From contig CAIKXV010000008.1 of assembly GCA_903831455.1 (NCBI GenBank), positions 1 through 54,356 of the forward strand: a stretch of 54,356 nt of DNA, written 5' to 3'. Source of the stretch: an uncultured Pseudomonadota bacterium (GTDB taxonomy: Bacteria; Pseudomonadota; Gammaproteobacteria; Burkholderiales; CAIKXV01). Numbering within the stretch: position 1 is the first letter of the stretch; the number at the start of each line of letters is the position of its first letter. The position numbers were made by a program, and so were the translations under genes. Positions 42,987-50,516 of this stretch are shown piece by piece. The notes beneath the pieces were generated by a model. It made no database searches, was not told where the DNA came from, and worked only from the letters and a program-made list of their open reading frames with translations.

Positions 42987-44123
42987 TCAGCCGCCCGTCG
43001 GCGCGGCCCCCTGCGTGTCCGTGTCCTGCGCCGCGCCGCGCACCAGCGAGCGGGCAAAGCAGAGGTCTTCCCAGGACTTGGCCTTCTCCGGAAGATTGCG
43101 CAGCAGGTAGGCCGGGTGGTAGGTGACCACCAGCGGCGTGTCGCGGTAGCGGTAGACCTGACCGCGCATGCTGGCGATCGACTGCTCGCGACCGAGCAGC
43201 GTGACCGCCGCGGTCTTGCCGAGCGCGATGATCAGCGCGGGCTGCACCAGCGCGATCTGGCGATGCAGGAAAGGCTCGCAGGCCGCGACCTCGTCGGCCG
43301 TCGGCACGCGGTTGCCGGGCGGTCGGCACTTCACGATGTTGGCGATGAAGACGTCGCGATCGCGGGCGAGGCCGAGTGCGGCGAGCATGCTGTCGAGCAG
43401 TCGACCGGCCTGGCCGACGAACGGCAAGCCGGTCGCGTCCTCCTCGGCCCCCGGCCCCTCGCCCACGAACATCCAGCGGGCACGTCGATCACCGATGCCG
43501 AAGACCGTGCATCGGCGAGTGCGGGCGAGCGAGCAGGCGGTACAGCCCGAGACCGCATCGGCCAGCGGCTCCCAGTCGAGCGCGAGGATGTCCGCGGCGC
43601 GCGGCGACGGGGGCTCCGGATCACCGCCTGCGGGCGCCGACCCCGATGACGTCGCGACCGAAGCCATCGACCCGCGCGCGCGATCGGTGCGCGGCAGGGC
43701 GACGGCCGCGGCGGGCGCATCCCCGGCCGACCGACGCGCATCGGCCGCGCCCTGCGCCCGTCCGTCGGCCGGGGGCCGCGGGGGCATGACGGCGGGGGGA
43801 TCGACCGGCATCGACCCTGCGGGGTCCGGGTCGCTCGCCGCGCGATCGTCCTGCGAGGGACCGGAGACGGCCGACCGCGACGCCGCCACGTCGCCGGCGG
43901 ACGCCGCGGCCGCGCGCGACATCGCGGTCGTTCGGTCGCCGCCGCTCCCCGGCCCGGGGTTCGCACGGCCAGCGGGCGTGGCCGCCCCGGCCGGCGGCAT
44001 GAGGTCCCCCGCCTGCGGCCGCGCGGAGGCGACCGGATCGACCCCCACGCCGGGGCGCAATTGCCACTGCACCCCGAGTCCCATCTCCTCGAGCATCGCC
44101 CGACGCCGTGCCGCCCGATCCAT
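42987..44123 (-). CDS. Family 4 uracil-DNA glycosylase with HolD-like N-terminal peptide
   Basis: A 378-residue 4Fe-4S uracil-DNA glycosylase that excises uracil from deaminated DNA. The catalytic domain (about 180-370) has Cys194, Cys197, Cys266 and Cys282 for the cluster, motif A GEGPGAEED near residue 215, LPFVGQAG and HPAYLLR. Residues 30-170 are a low-complexity, proline/alanine/aspartate-rich linker. The first 25 residues (RRRAMLEEMGLGVQWQLRPG) look like a separate binding peptide, resembling the N-terminus of E. coli HolD. The ATG at 44123 was preferred over a GTG one codon earlier; GGGAGGGG precedes it. Downstream of rimI with 33 bases between, so likely one operon. Confidence 0.9.
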   Translation of the reverse strand: MDRAARRRAMLEEMGLGVQWQLRPGVGVDPVASARPQAGDLMPPAGAATPAGRANPGPGSGGDRTTAMSRAAAASAGDVAASRSAVSGPSQDDRAASDPDPAGSMPVDPPAVMPPRPPADGRAQGAADARRSAGDAPAAAVALPRTDRARGSMASVATSSGSAPAGGDPEPPSPRAADILALDWEPLADAVSGCTACSLARTRRCTVFGIGDRRARWMFVGEGPGAEEDATGLPFVGQAGRLLDSMLAALGLARDRDVFIANIVKCRPPGNRVPTADEVAACEPFLHRQIALVQPALIIALGKTAAVTLLGREQSIASMRGQVYRYRDTPLVVTYHPAYLLRNLPEKAKSWEDLCFARSLVRGAAQDTDTQGAAPTGG

Positions 44124-44156
44124 CACCCCTCCCGTGCTCAGCCTGCGGCCGGTTGC

Positions 44157-44618
44157 TCAGAGCGTGACCGACATCACGCGCGCATCCTCGCGCCCGCCCG
44201 AGGCGGGATAGTAGCCGCGCCGCGTCCCGAGAACCCGGAATCCGGCCGACGCGTAGAGCGCGATCGCGGCCTCGTTCGACGGCCGGACCTCGAGCAGCAT
44301 CACGCGCGCACCCGAGCGCTGCGCGTCGAGCATCGTCGCCAGCAGCAGCTGGCGCCCGTATCCTCGCCGCTGCCACGCCCCCGCCACCGACAGGTTGAGC
44401 AGGTGGGCCTCGTCCGCCGCGAGCAGCATCACCCGGTAGCCGAGCAGATGCCCGCCGAACTCCAGCAGTGCGGCGTCGTAGCCCGCGGCAAGGGAGTCGA
44501 GGAAATTGCCCTCGGTCCAAGGGAACGGGTAGATCTCCCGCTCGACCGCCATCACCGCCGGCAGGTCGTCGCGGTTCATCGTGCGCAGCCGCGGCTGCTC
44601 GTCCCAGCGGGCGCTCAT
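44157..44618 (-). CDS. rimI: Ribosomal-protein-S18-alanine N-acetyltransferase
   Basis: A 153-residue GNAT acetyltransferase. The acetyl-CoA-binding motif QRRGYGRQLL is at about 88-97, with VERE and EVRPSNEAAIALYASAGF typical of RimI. RimI acetylates the N-terminal alanine of ribosomal protein S18. It lies immediately after tsaB (142 bases) and before uracil-DNA glycosylase, the usual betaproteobacterial order. The start at 44618 is chosen from RimI length; no strong Shine-Dalgarno is present. Confidence 0.9.
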   Translation of the reverse strand: MSARWDEQPRLRTMNRDDLPAVMAVEREIYPFPWTEGNFLDSLAAGYDAALLEFGGHLLGYRVMLLAADEAHLLNLSVAGAWQRRGYGRQLLLATMLDAQRSGARVMLLEVRPSNEAAIALYASAGFRVLGTRRGYYPASGGREDARVMSVTL

Positions 44619-44760
44619 CGCCACCGTTCCCCGCGGCGCGAGCGGGCCGGTGCATCCGCCGACGCTTCGAAGGCCCGCCCCCGCCCACCCTGCCGCCGGC
44701 CGCGGCGGGGCACCTCGCCGCGCACCGATCCGCGGGCCCGAACGGATGCGGGCCGCGGGT

Positions 44761-45480
44761 TCATCGCGCACCCTCCGCCTGCCGCGCCCGCAGCGCCGCC
44801 TGTTCGCCGACGTCGAGCGCGACCTTGTTGCGCACGTAGAGCGGGGCGGCCCGCTCGGGCGCGATCGCCTGGCCCGCCGCGAGGGCGCGCAGGCCGAGCC
44901 TCGCCACCGAGCGGGCGTGTGGACGGCAGTCGGCCGCCACCGCCCGCAGCGGCGTGGCGGCGAGACGCTCGCGCAGCACCTCGGCGTGCACGCGGAACCC
45001 GTCGCCTGCCCCGATCCATTGCACGCCCTGCGGGTCTGGCACGGGCAGTTCGGAGGGCGCGCAGACCGCAGGGGCCGTCTTCGGCTCGCAGTCCCCATCG
45101 CCCGTCACGCGGAACGTGGCGTGGTAGACCTCGCCCATGCGCGCGTCCAGACAGGCCAGCACCCAGCCCTCCCCTGCCTCGAGCGCCAGCGAGGCCAGCG
45201 ACCCCACGGGCACCACGGGCAGGCCCGCGGCGAAGGCCATGCCCTGGGCCACCCCGCAGGCGATCCGGACGCCGGTGAAGGCGCCCGGGCCGCAGGCGAA
45301 AGCCACGGCGTCGAGGTCGTGCGGGCGCATCCCCGCGGCCGCGAGCAGTTCCCCGGCCATGGGCAGTACGCGAGCGGCATGCCCCTCGCCCTCGCCGGCC
45401 TCCAGCCATGCGATGTCCCCCCCCGCGGCGAGGGCCACCGAGCAGGTCCGGCACGTGGTGTCGATGGCAAGCAGTCGCAT
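44761..45480 (-). CDS. tsaB: tRNA threonylcarbamoyladenosine biosynthesis protein TsaB
   Basis: A 239-residue ASKHA-fold protein. MRLLAIDTTCRTCSVAL opens it and GPGAFTGVRI is the TsaB hallmark loop. With TsaD and TsaE it forms the complex that adds threonylcarbamoyl to A37 of ANN-reading tRNAs. TsaB lacks the catalytic metal motif of TsaD, as expected. A TAGAAT -10-like hexamer lies about 12 bases upstream of the start (45492-45497, minus strand), so the mRNA would have a very short or no leader. It heads the tsaB-rimI-udg run. Confidence 0.93.
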   Translation of the reverse strand: MRLLAIDTTCRTCSVALAAGGDIAWLEAGEGEGHAARVLPMAGELLAAAGMRPHDLDAVAFACGPGAFTGVRIACGVAQGMAFAAGLPVVPVGSLASLALEAGEGWVLACLDARMGEVYHATFRVTGDGDCEPKTAPAVCAPSELPVPDPQGVQWIGAGDGFRVHAEVLRERLAATPLRAVAADCRPHARSVARLGLRALAAGQAIAPERAAPLYVRNKVALDVGEQAALRARQAEGAR

Positions 45481-45607
45481 GGGGTCGGCGGATTCTACCG
45501 GAGCGCGAACGGCCTACCCGCGGGGACAGGGGACGTGCAGCCGCGCGCGACCTCAGGGCACCGCTCGCGGCCGACGCGGGATCCCGCCGGCGCCGCCGGT
45601 GCGGCGA

Positions 45608-45967
45608 TCAGGGGCGGTACAGGTCGCGATTGGCGTCGTGGAGATCGCGCCGCAAGCCGCGACGCTCCTCGGGCGTCATGCGCTCGCGACGCTCCCAGGC
45701 CTCGCGCCGGCGACGCATGTGTTCCTCGTGCTGCGCCTCGCGACGCTCCATGCGCTCGCGCCCGCCTTCGCGGCGGCCGTAGCCCTGTCCACCCTCGGCC
45801 ACCCACGCTGCGCGCAGCTGCGGCGCGCCGAGCGACATCGGCGGGGGCGCGACGTCCGGCCCCGCGGCTCGCAGCGGGCACAACGGGCACGCCAGCGCGA
45901 GCACGAGTGCGATCCGCGCACGCCGCGCTCCGCCTGCTCGCCCCCACAGCCTGCCGCCGATCGCCAT
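45608..45967 (-). CDS. Small secreted, highly charged protein
   Basis: A 119-residue protein. An N-terminal arginine-rich lead plus ALVLALACPLCPLRAAG gives a likely signal peptide (mature from about residue 35). The mature part is rich in R, E and M, with a helical RREGGRERMERREAQHEEHM stretch and ends MTPEERRGLRRDLHDANR. The ending resembles a group of Burkholderiales periplasmic small proteins without known function (recollection, not a search). ATG at 45967 with GGGAG upstream. It is divergent from the OmpR-type gene. Confidence 0.65.
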   Translation of the reverse strand: MAIGGRLWGRAGGARRARIALVLALACPLCPLRAAGPDVAPPPMSLGAPQLRAAWVAEGGQGYGRREGGRERMERREAQHEEHMRRRREAWERRERMTPEERRGLRRDLHDANRDLYRP

Positions 45968-46081
45968 CCGGTGTTCTCCCGCCCTTCGCGTGCCGCCGCG
46001 CCCCGAACGGCGGCCATCCCCGCGAGCATGGCCGATCGTACGACGGCCACGCCCGCCACGCGACGCGAGCGCCTGCGCAGT

Positions 46082-46129
46082 CTGTAACAAACCGTATCGT
46101 GGGCCTCGCCTGGCAGCACCCTGTTACAG
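46082..46129. promoter_or_regulatory. TGTAACA/TGTTACA inverted half-sites upstream of the OmpR-type gene
   Basis: CTGTAACA at 46082-46089 and TGTTACAG at 46122-46129 are perfect inverted repeats with centres 40 bases apart, about four helical turns. They are the most AT-rich words in the neighbourhood and resemble the GTnAC core of OmpR boxes. They lie in the intergenic region before the response-regulator gene and behind the divergent small secreted protein. Autoregulation is the obvious hypothesis. Confidence 0.45.
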
Positions 46130-46171
46130 CGCGGCCTCGCCGCCAGGGCTCGCCGCGTTTACGATGCGCGC

Positions 46172-46900
46172 ATGGACCGCACCCTCAAGACCCGCATCCT
46201 CGTGGTCGACGACGACCCTCGCCTGCGTGAACTGCTCACCCGCTACCTCGGCGAACAGGGCTTCCAGGTCGTCGGCGCCGCCGACGCGGCGGCGATGGAC
46301 CGCGCGCTCGCGCGCACCGGCGCCGACCTGCTGGTGCTCGACCTGATGCTGCCGGGCGAAGATGGCCTGTCCATCTGTCGCCGACTGCGCGCCGCGAGCC
46401 CGGAGCTGCCGATCGTGATGCTCACCGCGCGAGGCGACGAGGTCGACCGGATCGTCGGTCTCGAGCTGGGCGCCGACGACTACCTGCCCAAGCCGTTCAA
46501 CCCGCGCGAACTCGTCGCGCGCATCCATGCCGTCCTGCGTCGCCGTGGCCCGCTCGTGCCACCGGGCGCGCCGGACGCCGCCACCGGCCTCGTGCGCTTC
46601 GGGCCCTACACGCTCGACGCCACCACCCGCAGCCTCACCCGCGATGGGCAGCCGGTGCCGATGACCACCGGCGAATTCTCGCTGCTGCGCGTGCTCGCGG
46701 CCCATCCCCGCACGCCGATGTCGCGCGACCGCCTGATGGAACTGGCTCGCGGGCGCGGGCTGGAACCCTTCGATCGCAGCATCGACGTGCAGATCTCCCG
46801 CCTGCGCAAGCTGATCGAGGACGATCCGGCCAGCCCGCGGTTCATCCAGACCGTCTGGGGTTTCGGCTACGTGTTCGTCCCCGAGGCGGCCGCGGGCTGA
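46172..46900 (+). CDS. ompR: OmpR-family response regulator
   Basis: A 242-residue response regulator. The receiver domain has acidic pocket residues near Asp13-Asp15, phospho-acceptor Asp57 in LVLDLMLPG and Lys in DDYLPKPFNP. The winged-helix DNA-binding domain carries DRSIDVQISRLRKLIEDDP and ends FIQTVWGFGYVF. High similarity to OmpR/RisA of betaproteobacteria. It is followed by its EnvZ/RisS-like sensor kinase after 36 bases. The start at 46172 lies about 15 bases after a TTTACGAT stretch that may hold the -10. Confidence 0.93.
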   Translation: MDRTLKTRILVVDDDPRLRELLTRYLGEQGFQVVGAADAAAMDRALARTGADLLVLDLMLPGEDGLSICRRLRAASPELPIVMLTARGDEVDRIVGLELGADDYLPKPFNPRELVARIHAVLRRRGPLVPPGAPDAATGLVRFGPYTLDATTRSLTRDGQPVPMTTGEFSLLRVLAAHPRTPMSRDRLMELARGRGLEPFDRSIDVQISRLRKLIEDDPASPRFIQTVWGFGYVFVPEAAAG

Positions 46901-46936
46901 GTCCCGCCGCCTTCGCGCTGCGCGCCGGACGACCAC

Positions 46937-48268
46937 GTGAGACTCCCGCTGCCGTCGAGCCTGCTCTGGCGCACGGTGCTGCTGCTGGTGCCGCTGCTCG
47001 TGGCCTCGCAGCTGGCCTGGTTCACGCTCACCGAGTATGCCTCGCGCGAGCCGCGTGCCCGCCAGATCGCCGAGCGCGCGGCCACGGTGGTCAATCTCAC
47101 GCGCGCCGCCCTGGTCGGCTCCCAGCCTGAAAGGCGACGCGCGCTGCTCGCCGAACTCGACGCTGCCGAAGGCATCCGGGTGTACCCCGACGACGCGGTG
47201 CTGCCGGAGGGCGAACTCGCCAGTCGACCCGTGGTGGGCATCGTGGTCGACGAACTGCAGCGCAGGCTGGGCCCCGACACCGTCGTCTACACCGCGCGCG
47301 GCGACGAACCGGGGCTCTGGGTGAGCTTCGCGATCGATGGCGACCGGTTCTGGGTCGAACTGCCCGCGCCGCGCGAGCGCAGCCCCTTCCCGTGGCGATG
47401 GTTCGCCTGGGGCCTCGCCGTGCTGGCGCTGTCGATCGTCGGTGCGTGGCTGATCATGCTGCGGACCACCCGCGGGCTGCGCGCGGCCGTCCCGGCGGCC
47501 GAGGCGCTCGGTCGGGGCGAGCAGCCGCCCGCGCTGCCCGAGACCGGACCGGCCGAGGTGGCGGCCCTCGGGCGGGCTTTCAATGGAATGGCGAGCGGCC
47601 TGCGCCAGCTCGCCGCCGATCGCCAGCTGCTGCTCGCGGGCGTGTCGCACGATCTTCGTACCCCGCTCGCGCGGTTGCGGCTGGCCATCGAGATGCTGCC
47701 CGGGGACGACACCCGGCTGGCATCGGGAATGGCCGAGGACATCGCGGACATGGACGCGATCATCGACCAGTTCCTCGCCTACGCGCGCGAGGACATCGAG
47801 GCGCAGCCGCTGGTCGAGATGCGGCTCGACGACCTCTGCGCGCAGTCGGTCGAGCGCGCCCGCCGCGCGGGTGCCGCGGTCGACTTCATGGCCGGGGCGA
47901 CCGCGCCGATCCGGTTGCGCGCGCTGTCGATGCGCCGGCTGGTCGACAACCTGCTCGACAATGCACAGCGTCACGGCGCACCACCCGTGGAGCTTCGCAC
48001 CAGCGCATCGGGCGAGGGTTGGCTCCGGCTGCAGGTGCTCGATCGTGGACCGGGGATCGCCGCCGGGGACCGTACCCGCGCATTCGTGCCCTTCGAACGC
48101 CTCGATCCGGCACGCGGCGGGCGAGGCAGCGGGCTCGGGCTCGCGGTCGTCGAGCGGATCGCCCGCGCCCATGGCGGTCGCGTCAGCCTGTCGGCGCGCG
48201 ATGGCGGCGGACTCGCCGTCACGGTCGACCTGCCGATCGATCCCGGGGCAGTCCCACCGCCTCCCTGA
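46937..48268 (+). CDS. envZ: EnvZ/RisS-type sensor histidine kinase
   Basis: A 443-residue membrane kinase. TM1 (LLWRTVLLLVPLLVASQLAW, residues 9-28), a short periplasmic region of about 125 residues, TM2 (WFAWGLAVLALSIVGAWLIM, about 155-174), HAMP, DHp with phospho-acceptor His238 in GVSHDLRTPL, and HATPase_c with DNLLDNAQRHG, DRGPGI and GSGLGLAV. GTG start at 46937. Senses an unknown envelope or osmotic signal and phosphorylates the OmpR-type regulator. Confidence 0.92.
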   Translation: MRLPLPSSLLWRTVLLLVPLLVASQLAWFTLTEYASREPRARQIAERAATVVNLTRAALVGSQPERRRALLAELDAAEGIRVYPDDAVLPEGELASRPVVGIVVDELQRRLGPDTVVYTARGDEPGLWVSFAIDGDRFWVELPAPRERSPFPWRWFAWGLAVLALSIVGAWLIMLRTTRGLRAAVPAAEALGRGEQPPALPETGPAEVAALGRAFNGMASGLRQLAADRQLLLAGVSHDLRTPLARLRLAIEMLPGDDTRLASGMAEDIADMDAIIDQFLAYAREDIEAQPLVEMRLDDLCAQSVERARRAGAAVDFMAGATAPIRLRALSMRRLVDNLLDNAQRHGAPPVELRTSASGEGWLRLQVLDRGPGIAAGDRTRAFVPFERLDPARGGRGSGLGLAVVERIARAHGGRVSLSARDGGGLAVTVDLPIDPGAVPPPP

Positions 48269-48344
48269 GGCGCTACCGCGGTGCGGCATCCCCTGCGCCC
48301 CGGCGCACGGCCGACGGAGGGATGGACCGGCAGGCCGGGATCGG

Positions 48345-48372
48345 TTGCGCCAGACCGCGACCGGCGCATAAT
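48345..48372 (+). promoter_or_regulatory. Candidate sigma70 promoter before the host-attachment gene
   Basis: TTGCGC (48345-48350), 16-base spacer and CATAAT (48367-48372), ending 31 bases before the ATG. It would start the host-attachment gene independently of the kinase gene upstream. Confidence 0.45.
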
Positions 48373-48403
48373 GGACTCGCGGTCAACCTGAGGAGGGCAC
48401 GTG

Positions 48404-48844
48404 ATGAGCGTCACCTGGGTTCTGGTTGCCAATTCAAGCTCTGCCTGCCTGTACGAGAACGGGGGCCCGGGCAAGGGGCTGCGCGAGGTTCGATGGTTCG
48501 ACCACGCAGCCAGCCGCGCCAAGCGGGCCGAGCTCGTCGTCGATACGGTCGGCCACGGACGATCGGGTGCCGTACGCGGCATCGGCCACGAGCGCGCGAC
48601 CGACCCGCGCCGGCACGAGGCCGATCGCTTCGCCGAGGAACTCGTCGGGGAACTCGAGCACGCGCGCCGGACCCGCAGCTTCGACCGGTTGGTGCTGGCC
48701 GCCTCCCCGGCGTTCATGGGCCGCCTGCGGCGGCAGCTGCCGGCCCCGCTCGCCCGCTCGCTGGTGCTGTCCGTGGAGAAGGACTACACGAAGGCCGAAC
48801 CACGGCGGCTTCGACGCACGCTGGAGCAGAACCTCTTCCTCTGA
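48404..48844 (+). CDS. Host attachment family protein
   Basis: A 146-residue protein beginning WVLVANSSSACLYEN, typical of the host-attachment family (PF10116), with RHEADRFAEELVGELE and LVLAASPAFMGRLRRQL in the middle. The fold is eRF1/Pelota-like. Despite its name, the family role is not well established; it is often beside stress or envelope genes. An in-frame GTG stands directly before the ATG; AGGAGGG makes the ATG at 48404 the better start. Convergent with ispF. Confidence 0.85.
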   Translation: MSVTWVLVANSSSACLYENGGPGKGLREVRWFDHAASRAKRAELVVDTVGHGRSGAVRGIGHERATDPRRHEADRFAEELVGELEHARRTRSFDRLVLAASPAFMGRLRRQLPAPLARSLVLSVEKDYTKAEPRRLRRTLEQNLFL

Positions 48845-48907
48845 GGCGGCCGCTCGCCGCTGCGGGCAGGCATCGTCGCGGTCTGCGCTCGCGGGGGGCG
48901 CACGCGC

Positions 48908-48934
48908 GCCTGCTTCGGCGGGCCGACGGCAGGC
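48908..48934. terminator. Hairpin between host-attachment gene and ispF
   Basis: GCCTGC (48908-48913) pairs with GCAGGC (48929-48934), enclosing TCGGC-GG-GCCGA. It lies between convergent stops at 48844 and 48966 and may terminate either transcript. Confidence 0.45.
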
Positions 48935-48965
48935 GAGGCGAGCCGGACCGGCGCGAACCCGTGGA

Positions 48966-49463
48966 TCAGGCCCGCAAGAGCAGTGCGACCGCCTCGGCCG
49001 CGATCCCTTCGCCGCGGCCGGTGAAGCCCAGGCGTTCGGTGGTGGTGGCCTTCACGTTCACGCTGCCGGCCTCCACCTGCAGGTCGGCCGCGATGTGCGC
49101 GACCATCTGCGTGACATGGGGTGCCATCCGCGGCGCCTGCGCGATGATCGTCGCATCGACGTTGCCCACTCGCCAGCCCGCCTCGCCGACCAGCGTTCGC
49201 ACGTGCCGCAGCAGGCGGCGGCTGTCGGCGCCTTTCCACCGCGGATCGCTGTCGGGGAAGTGCCGACCGATGTCGCCCAGCGCCGCGGCGCCCAGCAGCG
49301 AATCGCAGATCGCATGCAGCAGCACGTCGGCATCGGAGTGGCCTTCCAGCCCCAGCGGATGCTCGATGCGCACGCCACCGATGATCAGGGCGCGCCCGGG
49401 AACCAGGGCGTGCACGTCGAAGCCGCTGCCGATGCGGCAGGGGGGGCGGTCGTGATCGCTCAT
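48966..49463 (-). CDS. ispF: 2-C-methyl-D-erythritol 2,4-cyclodiphosphate synthase
   Basis: A 165-residue enzyme of the MEP isoprenoid pathway that cyclises CDP-ME 2-phosphate to MEcPP. Metal ligands Asp16 and His18 in GSGFDVHAL and His50 in [11 protein letters not shown] are visible, as are [14 protein letters not shown] and the C-terminal [18 protein letters not shown]. Its ATG overlaps the ispD stop by 4 bases (ATGA). Homotrimeric family. Confidence 0.96.
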   Translation of the reverse strand: MSDHDRPPCRIGSGFDVHALVPGRALIIGGVRIEHPLGLEGHSDADVLLHAICDSLLGAAALGDIGRHFPDSDPRWKGADSRRLLRHVRTLVGEAGWRVGNVDATIIAQAPRMAPHVTQMVAHIAADLQVEAGSVNVKATTTERLGFTGRGEGIAAEAVALLLRA

Positions 49464-50221
49464 CGCTTCGCACTCTCCAGGAACAGGGCTGCCAGCGCAA
49501 GGTCCGCCGGCCATGTGACCTTGAGGTTGGCCGGGTCGCCGCGAACCAGCAGCGGGCGCATGCCGAGCGTCTCCATCGCCTGGGCTTCGTCGGTCACCCC
49601 GGGGCCCGCGCGGCGCAGCGCGCGCACCAGCGCCTCCAGGCGGAACATCTGCGGCGTCTGGGCAGCCCAGAGCCGCTCGCGCGAGGGTGTCGACTCCACC
49701 CGATCGCCCGCATCGGCCCGCTTGAGCGTATCGGCGACCGGCAGGGCGAGCAGGCCGCCCTCGCCGTCGGCCAGTACCCGATCGATCAGCCGGGCGAGGG
49801 CCTCGACCGGCAGGCAGGGGCGCGCGGCATCGTGTACCAGCATCCAGTCGCCGGCGGCCGGACCGTCCTCGCGTTGCGCAAGATGCGCGAGCGCCTGGCC
49901 CACGCTGAGCGCGCGGGTCTCGCCGCCACAGCGCAGCACGGCGACCCGCTCGCCCAGCGCCTGTATCCGCTGCTGCGCGCCGCTGCGGGCGTAGTCCTCG
50001 TCGTCGGCGGCCAGGACCAGCCACACGCGCGCGATGCGCGGCTCGGCCAGCAGCGCCCGCACCGTGTGCACGATGAGGGGCTCCCCGAGCAGCGGTGCGT
50101 ACTGCTTGGCGACTGCCGTGCCGAACCGCGCCCCGCGGCCGGCAGCCGGGACCACCGCATGCAGGGCAGCGGTCGATACGGGTGAATCCGGACGGGTCGA
50201 CGAACGGGCGGTCATGGTCAT
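49460..50221 (-). CDS. ispD: 2-C-methyl-D-erythritol 4-phosphate cytidylyltransferase
   Basis: A 253-residue MEP-pathway enzyme that transfers CMP to [20 protein letters not shown] is the CTP-binding loop, [11 protein letters not shown] the metal/substrate region and [10 protein letters not shown] the C-terminal mark. Two ATG codons six bases apart (50221 and 50215) can start it and neither has a clear Shine-Dalgarno. It is coupled to ispF downstream and divergent from mfd. Confidence 0.95.
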   Translation of the reverse strand: MTMTARSSTRPDSPVSTAALHAVVPAAGRGARFGTAVAKQYAPLLGEPLIVHTVRALLAEPRIARVWLVLAADDEDYARSGAQQRIQALGERVAVLRCGGETRALSVGQALAHLAQREDGPAAGDWMLVHDAARPCLPVEALARLIDRVLADGEGGLLALPVADTLKRADAGDRVESTPSRERLWAAQTPQMFRLEALVRALRRAGPGVTDEAQAMETLGMRPLLVRGDPANLKVTWPADLALAALFLESAKR

Positions 50222-50251
50222 CCACGCGCGGGGGTGGCGGGCACGGCAGGG

Positions 50252-50257
50252 AGTGTA
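50252..50257 (-). promoter_or_regulatory. Probable -10 of ispD
   Basis: TACACT on the minus strand, about 30 bases upstream of the ispD start. No convincing -35 partner. The matching -10 for mfd is on the other side of the same 295-base space. Confidence 0.35.
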
Positions 50258-50485
50258 GCGATCCGCGCTCCCGAGCGGCGCCGGTACGCCGGCCGCGCGG
50301 GCGAGCGCCCGCTCCGGCATCCGGGCATGCGCAGGGTCGCAGGGGCCCCGCCGCGTACTGCGTCGGGTCGCCGCCCGCCGGCCTGCGGCGCGGTGCCGGC
50401 GTGACGAGCCCGCCCCCGCGCACCGTCGATCGACGGCAGGTCTGCGGACGAGAACGACCGTCCGACCACGGACGTGCCTCGTCGC

Positions 50486-50491
50486 TACAAT
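50486..50491 (+). promoter_or_regulatory. Probable -10 of mfd
   Basis: TACAAT at 50486-50491, 25 bases before the GTG start of mfd. A recognisable -35 is missing. The rest of the ispD-mfd gap (50222-50516) shows no gene. Confidence 0.4.
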
Positions 50492-50516
50492 CCGGCTCCC
50501 TTCGAGCGCCGATCAC

